Origin: Macrostomum hystrix
Lineage: Eukaryota; Platyhelminthes; Macrostomidae
DNA length: 64,000 nucleotides
Reading direction: 5' to 3'
Assembly: GCA_950097015.1 (NCBI GenBank)
Contig: CATNEN010000001.1
Location: 12,794,001-12,858,000 of the forward strand
Of the stretch, positions 9,611 through 21,210 are shown piece by piece. Under the pieces are notes generated by a model that was given only the letters and a program-made list of their open reading frames with translations, made no database searches and was not told where the DNA came from. How positions within the stretch are numbered: the stretch's first letter is position 1; every line of letters begins with the position of its first letter. The position numbers and the translations under genes are program-made.

Positions 9611-10747
9611 GTAGATGGCATGAACTTTAGAAGGAAACTCAGGTGCCAAGCGCTTTGATTGGCTGGCAGTGCAGTGTATTTGATATCGATTTAAATTCGG
9701 GTGAATGGCAGTTTCTAATACGCACATTTCAGAGACAAGGTCGAATTAGAAGATCGAACGACAGCAAAAGTGCAGGTAGAATTGATTTACTTATTGGCTT
9801 AACTAAGAAAAGCAGCAAACAGAATGACTTCTGAATGATTGACAGTTGACATCATCAATTAACTTCAGGTAGAGATTGAGAATTCAGCATTTTTAGCCAG
9901 AGAAAAAATAGTCCTACGAAGTACTTCGGTGCCAGGTGCAACCAACATGAAAATTGACTTGCTTGAGTTACTACTGGAATATTTGAGTAGGACTTTATGT
10001 AAAATGGAAATACAAATGTTATATTTGGTTACCGTATGCATATCATATAGTCAAGGCTGTTTTCACATGAGCAATCAAAATCACAGATAATTGATTTTCA
10101 GATATAGAGCGAAATATCTGAATAAAATTTCTGACTTTATTTCTAAAATTCGCTTCAGAAATAAAGTCATGCAGCACAGCAACAACTCTCAGCAACCGGC
10201 CAGCATGCACTCTGAAGCTTAACTGCAAAACAAAGGGAGATCAGCAGTAGGAATACATCGATACATATGCAGTGATAAATTGACTGTTTACTTATTCAGT
10301 CAACTAAACTCAATAAACTCAACAGTCAGCATATGAAATGAGGACTGCACTGACTCACAATGTCCTGTATTATTGGCAGCGTTCGGAACCTTCATTAACG
10401 TTTGCTAACTTCCGTTAATAATTTTAGCGTCTTTCCAATATCTTCCGATAAATGAAAAAACTTCCGTTAAATTTTGTTGGCCTAGTCTTGCTGCTGCTGC
10501 TCGTGCGAGGGGCTGTAACCTCCGTTACCTCATTCAAATGGAAAAACTGACTAACGGTAAAAGTGCAGAACGACATTAATTCTGCTTCGATTGAGTGTTA
10601 TGAGGCACAGATTTACAGAAGTTTCAGTTTTAAGGGGATTCAACAAGAAAAAACGAACAGCTCTGAATGCTCAGATATTCTGCTTCACACAAAGCGAAAA
10701 CTTCCGCAGCTACTTTCTGTCTCCATGGCAACGCGTTAATGTTTATT
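9611..10747. other. Intergenic tract, unit 1, no gene seen
   Basis: AT-rich ordinary sequence with no convincing ORF. At 10385-10470 there is a degenerate run of CCGTTAA/GTTAACTTCC words like those at 22270-22500. Part of it may be 3' UTR of the nucleotidyltransferase gene ending at 10748. Confidence 0.6.
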
Positions 10748-13279
10748 TCAAGGCTCCGGCAGCGACTTCGCAAACCGCTGCAGCTTTGATTGGACCCAGC
10801 CGTCTCTCTGCAGCGCCACCGTTTCCATGGCAACAAGTCGACCGAAGTCAGCTCTGACTGGATGCAGCCGCGCTCTCACCCACAGCATCCGCTCCTCATC
10901 CTCCGAGCTCGAGTGACCGACGCTGCAGCTGCGAGTGGAAATTCGCCACCGCTTCTCCCTGACCCAGCGGATCTTCTCCTCATCCAGCGTCTCCATGGCG
11001 ACGCGTCTCTCGTCACTGACGGTCTTCATCTGTCGCAGGCTGAACTCCACGTGCTCAACTTGGTCGCTGTAGTGAGCCAGAGTGAGCAGCTCCTCCAAGT
11101 CCGGGTCCTCTTGCAGCTCTGAGCGCCACGCATCGAAGTCGATTGCTGTGCGATTGCGGAGCAGCTCAGCTTGGAGACTCCAGCTCAGGCAGCGGAAGTT
11201 CACGTACAGGTGCTCGGAGCGAGGCTGTGACAGTCTGGCTGTGAGCAGAGTCTGCGTGAACTCGGGAAGGAATGTGAATCGAGGCGGAGTGTCTGCTGGG
11301 AGGCAGAACCTCCACGCCCAGTCCGAGTCTGATGGCAGCCGATATTTTCCGATACCACCAGGCCTCATTTCACTCTGAACTCTGTGACTCTGGAGCTCCA
11401 TCGCGAGTCTCTCAGCCTCCTTGGTATCCCCGAATCTTAAATGCGCCATGGCGGTCATGCACAGGGCGGCGCACTTGCACCACCGCAGCTGATGCAGGAA
11501 ACTGAGCTGCCTCATCAGGGTGTCTCTGTCTGCAGACTTTGACTGCAGCTGAAGAACACAATGGTGCACCACACTGTACACGTCTGCCGACATCTTATCA
11601 CCACTATATCGGGGTTCATTCCTAATCTGAGTGACAGCAGGCGGCGCTGTCAGTGGCAGCAGAGTGAACGGGTGAAAGTAGAAGTTCTCTGACTGCAGAG
11701 GTCTCACGAGTCTCCTCATCTGCTCAACCACTCCGCCAATGTCGCTTCTCAGCTCTCTCAGTCGGTCTCGTACCCTCGCCTTCGTGTTGTCAAAGTCGCC
11801 GCCGATTCCAGCGTTCTTGAAGTAGAGCGGAGCGTCGGACATGAAGAAGTGCGGCATGCACTCATCGGGTGAGCTGCTTGAGTCGATGAAGCTCAGCATC
11901 ATGTCGAGAGACTCCTTGAGCAGTGAGATCAGATTCTGAGGCTGCCAAGCTTCAGCATTCGGGTCTGTGCCATGCTTCTCCAGCATGAAGAAGAGCAGAG
12001 TCTTTGCATGGTAGGTCTTGAGTCCAGGTGTGTCCAGAGTGAGTGGCAAGTGTCTCTTGAAGATGAACTTGATGATTGAGAACAGCTGTCCCTGGACTGT
12101 GCTCAGCTGTCTCATGGCCTCTTTCTCTTGGAAGCTGAAGCTCACTCTGAGCTCATTGGTCTCATTCGGTCTGGTCGCCCTCACGAGGTGAACAGAAGTG
12201 TTGCTGTATCGAATCAGCTTTCTGATTCTGTCCTCACAGAAGCCACTGCAGCACTGGATCGCATGGCACGTGTCCTGAGCAGGCCTCACACCACATGCCT
12301 TGGCTGAGACGGCAGGTTGGCTGCCTGCAGAGTGGTGACCAGTAGAGCAGATTTTTGCGAAAATATATCGATAAGAAATTGGTTGTTATGTTTGATATCA
12401 AGAAATTATAATTATTTCGCTCATGATATATTATAGCTCAAAACTATTATTTAGCTGACAGTTCAACTTTGAAATCGACAGCGACATTCGAAAAGTCAAA
12501 AATAAATCCTAAATACTAAAGTATTCATTGCTTAACGAAGCAGCATGTTCTGGATGTGATCATTCAATTCCCAAGTTAAGGCATCCCATCGTTCAAACTG
12601 TACGTCACGAGGTAGTAGAAAAATGTGAACCTGAGGGAAATAATAAAAAAAATGATAAATTTAACAATGAAATATTAATACACGCTAGTAAAAAGATGAT
12701 AAAAATACTAAAAAAAAGAATATCAGGTGTGACTCACCCGACCCCACTGCCACCTGAGCGTGACCCTCCATGACCCGCAGCTTCGTGGCAGCTTCACAGT
12801 CTTTCCAAGGCTTCTTCGTTCCATCGCAACCGCCCTCCAGATGCAGCAGTTGGCCTTGAACCAGCACAGTCCAGTCAATGTCTGAGTCAGCCGCTGTCCT
12901 GCCGTTCACTTGCACCAGACTGTTGGCCCAGCCCTCTGCGTAGCTGCCTGTCATCTGCATCTGCGAGTTCTGAGTGATGATTCGAGCGACTCCTTCCAGC
13001 CAGTCAGCCATTCTCTGCTGACACTCCGCTCTCTCCCGAGTGAATCCCGCCTCGCTGAGCAGTCGGTGCAGTTCCTCACTGAGCTGCCTGTCCCGCTGTG
13101 AGTCGTATCTGAGCCTGGAATGATGGGGAATTCAGTCAGCTGATTGACTGTGCACCTGCACAGACTGGCGTATCAAGCTCGATCATCAGCTGAAGCGCAG
13201 AGCAGAATCGCTAAAAGAATCAGCAACTTACGCAACCAAGCGGGTTAAGCGTCCGGCCGCCTCCTTAGCCCTCAATTCC
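10748..13279 (-). CDS. Mab-21/cGAS-like nucleotidyltransferase, copy 1
   Basis: Three phase-consistent exons: 13279-13232 (48 bp), 13114-12738 and 12324-10748, giving 666 residues; a further 5' exon is missing. Exon 2 carries GSYAEGW followed by ADSDIDWTVLV. This matches the GS...E and DxD metal-binding motifs of the cGAS/Mab-21 nucleotidyltransferase fold. Exon 3 has ELRVSFSFQEKE, then LKTYHAKTLLFFMLEKHG and a helical region ending in PHFFM, aligning with the Mab-21 C-terminal domain (RLSFS..E, SYH.KT, yFip). Enzymes of this family make cyclic dinucleotides, but many members are inactive. I could not find the third catalytic acid, so activity is uncertain. The last 100 residues are charged and helical, with two related blocks (WVR/AMET). 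ATG 13011 is internal, since open sequence continues upstream into a good acceptor at 13115. Confidence 0.8.
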
Positions 13280-14762
13280 CTGAAAATTTCAGAAACAGAG
13301 GCAAAAAATTCTCAACCGCGACCAGAATTAAAGCAATGACCCGAAAATGGAGGAAAACGTAAATGAAAGAACTTAGTTAGAATTCTCACTTAGAATTCTT
13401 TTGTTGTCATTTTCAACTCAAAAAATAATGTATAACGCTGTGTAACGCTGTAAGGAATAAAGTACTCATACTCGTATTAGTTAAAGTGAAATGGTTGGGA
13501 GTTTTTGAAACCAGTGACCTGCCCTCATGAAGGATGGGAGTGTGGGAACGGGCGATAGAGTCGATGGTCTATTCGCCTAGCTGCTCGCGAGATGTCGCTG
13601 AGAGAAGGGGGAGGATGAGGAGGTTCAAAGGCCGCAAAGAGTGGTCCTATCGGCCTCAGGCTGGACAGTCCCACTCGTCCCATAGGCCACAGGCATGACT
13701 GCCGTGCCTACCCCAAGCAATGCTCGAATCCGGCAAAAGGTCTAAGGGGGCTTCGGATTGTCCGGAATCGGACAAGACAGGGCTCAGCAGCCTACTGTCG
13801 TCAGTAGTGCGATACGCAGCTGACTCCTAGCTTCGGTAGCGGTGGTCGAATCGGCCTAGGCTCTTGTCACAGAACTGCGGAAAGGCTATCGGCAAAGCAG
13901 AAAGATGATCTAGGGTAGCGCAACCACCCAATGCGCCTACGTTGCCACCGCAGGCATTTGGGAACTTGGGTCCCCGGAGTACACAGCTCCTAGTTTATCA
14001 CGCAGATCTAGACAAGCCGAAAAATGAGCAAACTGCAACTTCCGTTTTAGACTGGGGTGAGAGCCCCAGAATGGATCGAGACACGCCTCAAAAGGGGATT
14101 CCTGAATTCGCGCTACAGGGGTCTAGAAAGGTGGTACTAAGAACTTGAATGAGAATCCGTAGCCAGAATCCTACTCATAGCACATCAGACACATTTTATA
14201 CATTAGACTGTAGCCTACGCATTCAGTAACTAACAAATCTGAATCCGTGTGAGTTGAGGAGATCAGAGGCTGGAGAGATTATGCAGAACAACTGGCTGAA
14301 TGATTACGCAAGCAGAGAGTAAGTTGATCACCCCTCTCGCTCGCCGCAGTTGCGAGAGGAGGGGAAAAGAAGGGGAATTCCATTGACAGGGGAGGTTGAC
14401 ACGCACATTTGAGTCTGCCAGAGAGTAAGGAAAACCGGCGAAGGAATCCCGCACCCTTGGAGGAAATGTACACGCTACACTCCGCATTTTACTCGCAAAT
14501 CCCTAGCTCCTTGTTTCTCTCATGCGCGCTTACAGTTGCCTTCCTGCCGCAGCCTTCTAGCTCGGCCTCGCCAGAGCCCACCCCCTAATAAATTAGCCAC
14601 TCATGTCTGAGGGCTGCCGAAGAGAGAAAATAATTAGGAAAACGACAAAGGAGAGATTTAAATTGTACTAAAATAATAGGCCCAATAAATTAGTAAAGGC
14701 TGTAATTTAACGTTTATTAGGCTGATCAATCCCTAGGCCCGTGCCCGTTATTCCGCCGCCTA
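13280..14762. repeat. Inter-module spacer, left part, copy 1
   Basis: Includes sequence just upstream of the nucleotidyltransferase gene (missing first exon or promoter) and then a GC-rich noncoding tract. 13500-14762 matches 25502-26763 with only about 8 differences in 1.26 kb. The unit 1/unit 2 boundary is put at 14762 because the following bases (GCTGAAAGAATGTCCC) are the first bases of the window. No tandem repeat, no convincing ORF and no recognised RNA gene. Confidence 0.7.
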
Positions 14763-15632
14763 GCTGAAAGAATGTCCCTTAGGAATAACAATTAAAAGCC
14801 GCTGCGCGGGGTACTTATCAGAAATGCCGGTCGCGCTGCTGCAGGCCGTCGTTCTCGCGACAGGGATTCGGGCAAAAAATGAGGAGAGGAGATGGGAGTT
14901 TAGCTGCAACTTGGCAAAGGGGCCAAGACGCGGTGTGAGCGCGAAGCTCAATTTAGAGGCTCACCTAAAGAGGTGGCTTGCACCCTTGAGGCAATGTACA
15001 ATTACGGAGGCAATCTACTAAGCAGGCAATGGGCCTGCGACTGCTGGTTTGAGCTTAAAGCTCGAGGGTCGGAGCCCTAAGCTAGAGGGAATGGACTCCG
15101 GATGAGCGCGGGCTCAGCTTCGGGTGTCCGAAGGCTGCCCGCAGACTCAGAGTAGGAGCGGGGTCGCTCGCGGAGGTTCCGGGAGGAGAGTAGCTTCCAA
15201 AAGGGGAGAGATTGTGGAGCTTCTAAAGTGGGGGCAGCGCATTATTCCTTAAATAGGCGCCGCCAACCTCACATTCATCAAAATAACCCACATTCTCGCC
15301 GGCCTGTCAACGAGGAATCGAGTCGGCATTACGCCACCCCGATTTCCCACTGAACCGGCGGCGAGAAACGCCAGATGCCCCACTAGGAGCTTCTGCCGAC
15401 AGTCTGCCAAAGGATTGCGATTCCGCCAGGACAATGGGAAGCGCAGGCGCCGACCTGCCTACGGTGACATTACATGTATCTAAAGGGGGAAAGGTCATAT
15501 AATTGAGCTCGGCTCGGATTACAATAAAGAAGTGAGGACATGAAGAATTATTGCTCACTCGTGACGCCTGAGTGATTCCCAATATCTGATCGCGGTTTGG
15601 AGGGGAATTATGACCTAAACTAGTTCATACAG
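14763..15632. repeat. Inter-module spacer, right part, copy 2
   Basis: Same sequence as 1-870, with scattered substitutions. It lies downstream of ankyrin gene copy 2. Confidence 0.75.
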
Positions 15633-15649
15633 TAAGCTATGGGCCGCGA

Positions 15650-17538
15650 TCAGTCATTCCTACAGCAGGGGACAAGACAGATCCAGGGAGAGGGGATCGA
15701 TGGCTACTTAATTCACCACCGCCCCAGGCCCGGCACTAAGATTAATGATCTTGTTTCGTGGCCAGCTGCTGGTTGGGTCGCGATTATTGATTGCCTAAAA
15801 TTTCGAAAAAATTGGCTGGCTCACACCCACCACTCGATTCTCGAAGTACACTCCACATCAAAAGTACTATTACTGTATAAAGGACTCACCTCTTTGTCTG
15901 GTTCTCCAGCAGCCGCAGCACCTGCTGATGTCCCAGCTGCTCCGCCACCTGCGCGCACGTCTGGCCCCGACTGTCCCGATGACTCGCATCCGCTCCTCTG
16001 TCCATCAGAGTCTTGGCTGCTCGCACGTGACCCGCCTCACAAGCTCGCGACAGAGCTGTCCGACCCTGACTGTCTTCAGCTCGCACTGACGCACCGAGAT
16101 CCACCAGCCTCTCAATGAGCTCGTGATGACCTACATCAGCTGCCAGCATGAGAGCAGTGGCTCCTGAGCTGTCGGGCACATCGACATGTTCTCTGCTGAA
16201 TCGCTCGTCATGGAGGAGTGTGAGAGCCAGTGCGACATGGCCATGGGAGATGGAGACACAGAGCAGCTGTGTGATCTGAGCTGGCTGCATTCGAGACAGA
16301 GTCTGGGCGAGAACAGAGTTCCCGCCCTCAATGGACATCGAGTCGGTGAAGCTGAGGACTTGGATGGACTGGAAGAGCCACTCGGGCTGAAGTCCAAGGA
16401 AGGCGACGACATTTTCACGGAGATAAGAGCAAGCCGCGACTGCACAGACATAACGAAAATCTTGGTCAGCATCTGTCCCCAAGAAAAATTTGACCACTTC
16501 CAACTGACCACTTCTTGCAGCCCATTCGGCAGCCTCCTTGCAGCACTGATCTCTCAGTGTTTGGTCAGCAATTTTCGGCACCAAAAATTTGACCACTTCC
16601 AACTGACCCTCACTTGCAGCAGATTTCGCAGCCTCCTTGCAGCACTGATCTCTCAGAGTTTGGTCAGCAATTGTCGGCACCAAAAATTTGACCACTTTCA
16701 ACTGACCATCAAATGCAGCAGATTCCGCAGCCTCCTTGCAGCACTGATCTCTCAGTTTTTCATCAGCAATTGTCGGCACCAAAAATTTGACCACATCTAA
16801 CTGACCCTTCCTTGCAGCCCATTCCGCAGCCTCCTTGCAGCACTGATCTCTCAGTTTTTCATCAGCAATTGTCAGCACCAAAAATCTGACCACTTCCAAC
16901 TGACCACTTCTTGCAGCAGGTCTCGCAGCATCCTTGCAGCACTGATCTCTCAGAGTTTGGTCAGCGATTGTCGGCACCAAAAATTTGACCACTTCCAACT
17001 GACCTAATCTTGCAGCAGATTCCGCAGCCTCCTTGCAGCACTGACCTCTCAGTGTTTGGTCAGCAATTGCCGGCACCAAAAATTTGACCACTTCCAACTG
17101 ACCTAATCTTGCAGCAGATTCCGCAGCCTCCTTGCAGCACTGACCTCTCAGTGTTTGGTCAGCAATTGCCGGCACCAAAAATTTGACCACTTCTAACTGA
17201 ACTAATCTTGCAGCAGATGCCGCAGCCTCCTTGCAGCACTGATCTCTCAGTGGTTGGTGAGCAATTGTCGGCACCAAACATTTGACCACTTCCAACTGAC
17301 CTAATCTTGCAGCGGATTCCACAGCCTCCTTGCAGCACTGATCTCTCAGTGTTTGGTCCGCAACTGTCTGCACCAGAAGTTTCACAATTTCCCAGTGACG
17401 GTGATTCGCAGCAAGACGCCAATGCACTTCACACAGTCCATCTCTTCTGGAGCTGCTTTTGATTGATTTTAAGTGATTTCGAACTGTGGTTTCCAGCCCC
17501 TCTGCTACAGCTCGCTCAAAGCTAGTTTTCTGACCCAT
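15650..17538 (-). CDS. Ankyrin-repeat protein, copy 2 (9 degenerate repeats)
   Basis: Same architecture as copy 1: a 60-residue N-terminal cap, nine 33-residue degenerate ankyrin repeats (61-357), a linker and three canonical ankyrin repeats ending ENQTKR. The main exon is 17538-15890. It ends at donor GAG|GTGAGT, where read-through would stop immediately. The terminal exon at 15659 adds Asn-Asp-stop (15650-15652), for 552 residues. It is exactly 132 residues (4 x 33) longer than copy 1, so the difference is whole repeats. Repeats vary mainly in the loop (DQTL, DEKL, HQPL) and at the helix turn (RLGQ, RSGQ, FDGQ, SEGQ). It is the best-preserved ankyrin copy in the window. Confidence 0.8.
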
Positions 17539-17853
17539 TTGAATGTTGCTTGGAGTTTTTAGAAACCTTCTTGACTTTCTTGATCTCTGAAAGTTTGATA
17601 AAAAAACTAATTAAAAAGGTCATAAAAATTATCATGTCTTCGCATGCCCTAAAGCGCATAAATTTTGTCTTTCTAAGAGTTTCAATTGGTTGGGGCTGGG
17701 AATTACATAACAAATTTTTTATTTACCTCGAGAAAAACTAAACACAACCATTAAGTTCTTTTGTGGCGCACTTTCCCGCCGTGAATATATGGCAAATGAG
17801 AAGTGCAGTACGAATATTCTGCCCACATGTACTTAAATTCTGGGAATTTCTAG
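17539..17853. promoter_or_regulatory. Upstream region of ankyrin gene copy 2
   Basis: About 315 bp between the ankyrin ATG and the 16-bp satellite. It is almost identical to 29471-29786 upstream of copy 3. Most of it is missing in unit 1. Conservation and position make it the likely promoter or 5' UTR region. No TATA box was assigned. Confidence 0.4.
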
Positions 17854-18597
17854 CTGTGGATGGGATCAGGTGTGGATGGGATCAGCTGTGGATAGGATCA
17901 TCTGTGGATGGGATCAGCCGTGGATGGGATCAGCTGTGGATGGGATCAGCTGTGGATGGGATCAGCTGTGGATGGGATCAGCTGTGGATAGGATCAGCCG
18001 TGGATGGTATCAGCTGTGGATGGGATCAGCTGTGGATAGGATCAGCTGTGGATGGGATCAGCTGTGGATGGGATCAGATGTGGATGGGATCAGCTGTGGA
18101 TGGGATCAGCTGTGGATGGGATCAGCTGTGGATGGGATCAGCTGTGGATGGGATCAGCTGTGGATAGGATCAGCCGTGGATGGTATCAGCTGTGGATGGG
18201 ATCAGCTGTGGATAGGATCAGCTGTGGATGGGATCAGCTGTGGATGGGATCAGCTGTGGATGGGATCAGCTGTGGATGGGATCAGCTGTGGATGGGATCA
18301 GCTGTGGATGGGATCAGCTGTGGATGGGATCAGCTGTGGATGGGATCAGCTGTGGATGGGATCAGCTGTGGATGGGATCAGCTGTGGATGGGATCAGCTG
18401 TGGATGGGATCAGCTGTGGATGGGATCAGCTGTGGATGGGATCAGCTGTGGATGGGATCAGCTGTGGATGGGATCAGCTGTGGATGGTATCAGCTGTGGA
18501 TGGGATCAGCTGAGGATGGGATCAGCCGTGGATGGTATCAGCTGTGGATGGGATCAGCCGTGGATGGTATCAGCTGTGGATGGGATCAGCTGTGGAT
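17854..18597. repeat. 16-bp satellite GATGGGATCAGCTGTG, array 2
   Basis: About 46 copies, twice the length of the arrays in units 1 and 3. The same variants (GATAGG, GCCGTGGATGGTATC) appear in repeated combinations, suggesting growth by block duplication. Nearly every monomer has an E-box CAGCTG. Confidence 0.95.
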
Positions 18598-19727
18598 GAT
18601 TAAATGCCCGTAGTGGGACTTTAATCCATCAGAATTTACTCCTGAATGGGCTGTTTAAAAAACGGATAGAAGATTAGCTTAAGATAAGATTTTTTGTATA
18701 CATGTGGGATCAGTCGGATCAGTCTTTTTAGCTTGGTCAGTCGGAGGGCGGACAGTCGGATGGCGGGTTGTTGTCTTGCAGACGATGAAAATCAAGCTTT
18801 GTTCTGCGGAGGCGAAAGTACAAAGCTGTAAAAGTGCAAAGCCCATCAGGCCAGAGCTACTCACCCGCAGCTGGAATTGAGCTCAGTGGCGGCAGTTCTC
18901 AGCCTTCGTGAAACTCGGCAGCAGGTCGGCCCGCAGGAAATGTCTTCAGTTGAAGGCTCTGTTGAGTTTTCAGCTGCATTCATAGCCTGTGCCTGCCAAG
19001 CGGGTTTGGTGTGGCGGTCAGGCGGCATCTCATCTATGCTGCTAAATATTTGCTGGCCCACAGTTGACCGGAAGCCAGCAGTGCCAGGTGAATCTGAGAG
19101 ATGGCAGACTGGCCGACTGGCAGACCAAAGCATGCATTGCACATCTGCTTACTGGATATGCAGCAGCTATTCTGAACAACAAGCAGGTGTAACATCTGAT
19201 AAGCCACTAGGCTGTGTGTTGCTGACTGCGTGCAGCTTCAATCAGCGACCAGAATCAGCACTGACTGAACAGGGGCGCTGAGCATCCATGGATTCTGATT
19301 ACGAACATTTGTCTATCTTCCAGCGATGCTTGAATCAAAGCGAAAATTAACAGCGAACTTGTGCTAAACTGCAGTGGCTTTTGTCACGCAGAAGCAATTA
19401 GAATGCTCAGAAAGAAAGCTCAGAGAATGCTCGAGCAAGCTGAGTCACTTCTACTGTTTATTTAAACAAAAATATTCTGCCGAAAAATATGTACAAGAAA
19501 TCTGCAACCCTGAGTTGAGACGTACTCAAATACTGTCATTGCCTAGACTGGGAAACTAGGCAATTCATATCTCAAATGTGTCACATCTCACAGCTCACAT
19601 GCCTCACATCTCACGTCTCACCTGTTTCACATTTCACATTTCTCATGGCACTCATTCTCTCAGACAACTCAAGCAATTCTACTCGGCCGGGTGGTTCCTG
19701 TGGGCTCTGGCACACAATTCTGGCACA

Positions 19728-20040
19728 CTCTGGCACGCGGTTCGCTGCAGGCCGGAGGTCGAGGCCGCCGCAGACCGACCCGAAGCTCCGGCCGTGTCGG
19801 CTAGCGAGCAGCTGCGGCTGCTGGCGTCGACGGAGGCGGCTCTCCGCGACTGGCAGGCGGAGCTGGAGACGCTGCGGCTTCGAGCGGCTCAAGGAGGCGC
19901 TGACTGCGAGGGCGGCGCCGCCCTGAGAACTGCTCAGACTGAGGGTCTGGCCCTGCTCGGCAACTGGACGGCCTCGCTAAGGGACACGTGGGGGAGGGGC
20001 GAGGGTGAGAGGACTGGCAAGAGGGTGGGAGGTCAGGGAA
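19728..20040 (+). pseudogene. Captured coding-exon fragment
   Basis: GC-rich insert, unlike its surroundings and absent from unit 1 at this place. One plus-strand frame gives a plausible amphipathic coiled-coil stretch (ASEQLRLLASTEAALRDWQA, ELETLRLRAAQ, then EGLALLGNWTASLRD). It is followed by GAGGGTGAGAGG words, the seed of the array at 8405-9320. This looks like an exon plus intron edge from an unlinked gene. I do not recognise the source gene. Confidence 0.45.
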
Positions 20041-20144
20041 GATGGTTAGATAACGGATGATAGCAGAGCTGAATCGCAGCAGGTCTGTGGGCTCTGGCTC
20101 ACAATTATGTGGCAATAGACACGCAGACTCCCGCACACTCGCTC

Positions 20145-20385
20145 TCAGATACCGATTGCAGTAACTCACCTTAAACAGCGATGTACATCTGCACTGACTT
20201 ACTCATTATAAGGCAGTGTACACACTTACTGTGCCTTGAGGTTTGGTTCTCAAGAACGCGAATTGCACGACAAGCCTTTAATCCTTCTCTCGGTTACTGT
20301 ACCCTAAAAATGGGTCAGTGGATTCGAGCTCATGACCTCGGTGTGAGAGACGGGGGTGTTGTCCGCTCTGTCACTCACGTTACAG
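20145..20385 (-). mobile_element. SINE-like dispersed element, unit 2 copy
   Basis: Near-identical to 4040-4262 and in the same position relative to the 20-bp NF-Y-type array, so it was duplicated with the module rather than inserted independently. Confidence 0.6.
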
Positions 20386-20455
20386 GAAGGGAAAAAAGGG
20401 CAAAATTACTAGTGAGAAAAAGGAAATCACGATTAGGCAGCCTATAGGCAAGCTG

Positions 20456-20770
20456 ATGTGCTGATTGGTCAGAGTGGATGCTGATTGGTCAGAGTGGATG
20501 CTGATTGGTCAGAGTGGATGCTGATTGGTCAGAGTGGATGCTGATTGGTCAGAGTGGATGCTGATTGGTCAGAGTGGATGCTGATTGGTCAGAGCGGATG
20601 CTGATTGGTCAGAGTGGATGCAGATTGGTCAGAGTGGATGCTGATTGGTCAGAGTGGATGCTGATTGGTCAGAGTGGATGCCGATTGGTCAGAGAGGATG
20701 CCGATTGGTCAGAGTGGATGCAGATTGGTCAGAGGGGATGCTGATTGGTCAGAGTGGATGCCGATTGGTC
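20456..20770. repeat. 20-bp satellite GCTGATTGGTCAGAGTGGAT, short array
   Basis: About 16 copies of the monomer of 4331-5785, again ending in GCCGATTGG variants before the same unique sequence. Confidence 0.95.
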
Positions 20771-21210
20771 AAGGCTCATTTTTACAGAGATTAAAGAATA
20801 TTTTTTAGACTTTATAAAGTAATTGAGTAGCGCATCGCCCTGATTGAATTTCAGTGCAAGTGTATTTGATATTGATTAACGTTTGGATGAGAGGCAGTTC
20901 CCTGTACACAAATTACAAAAAATGACGTGTTAAAAGATCAAACTGCAGTAAAAGCACAAGAAAAGTAGATTCTCTAAGCACTTGAAAAATAACAAAATTT
21001 CAAATCAGCATGTCATGAAAGTTAGTGAAATTTGACATCAAAGATAAGTTCTGACAGAGACTGAGAATAGTATAGTAAATTAGAGTTAATTATTTCCTAT
21101 ACTCACTGAGTAGAGATTAGCGTGCTCAATATAATGATAAACTGGATAAACGTCATCTATGGTGAAGGATATGGGGAATAAAACAGAGAAGAGATCAACT
21201 CCCTTCTGCA
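20771..21210. other. AT-rich linker, no gene seen
   Basis: Homologous at its start to 5786-5900, then unit-specific AT-rich sequence. No feature recognised. Confidence 0.5.

Larger units (their letters stand above)
18598..20455. other. Inter-array sequence, unit 2
   Basis: Homologue of 2852-4330. It differs by an inserted GC-rich exon-like block at 19728-20040 and by small indels. It contains a SINE-like copy at 20145-20385. The minus-strand open stretch 19142-18861 ends exactly at a GGGTGAGT donor (18863-18870 region). Confidence 0.6.

Noticed and set aside
12240-12280. Cys/His cluster CHAIQCCSGFC as a cGAS-type zinc thumb
   Set aside because: Spacing is H-x3-CC-x3-C rather than H-x5-CC-x6-C, and it lies before the SFSFQE strand, whereas the cGAS thumb comes after it. 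Possibly disulfides or another metal site, but not that motif.
12685-13011. 108-residue frame with ATG at 13011 as a complete small gene
   Set aside because: The frame continues upstream to an acceptor at 13115 and its 3' end reads through a GGTGAGT donor. It is an internal exon of the nucleotidyltransferase gene.
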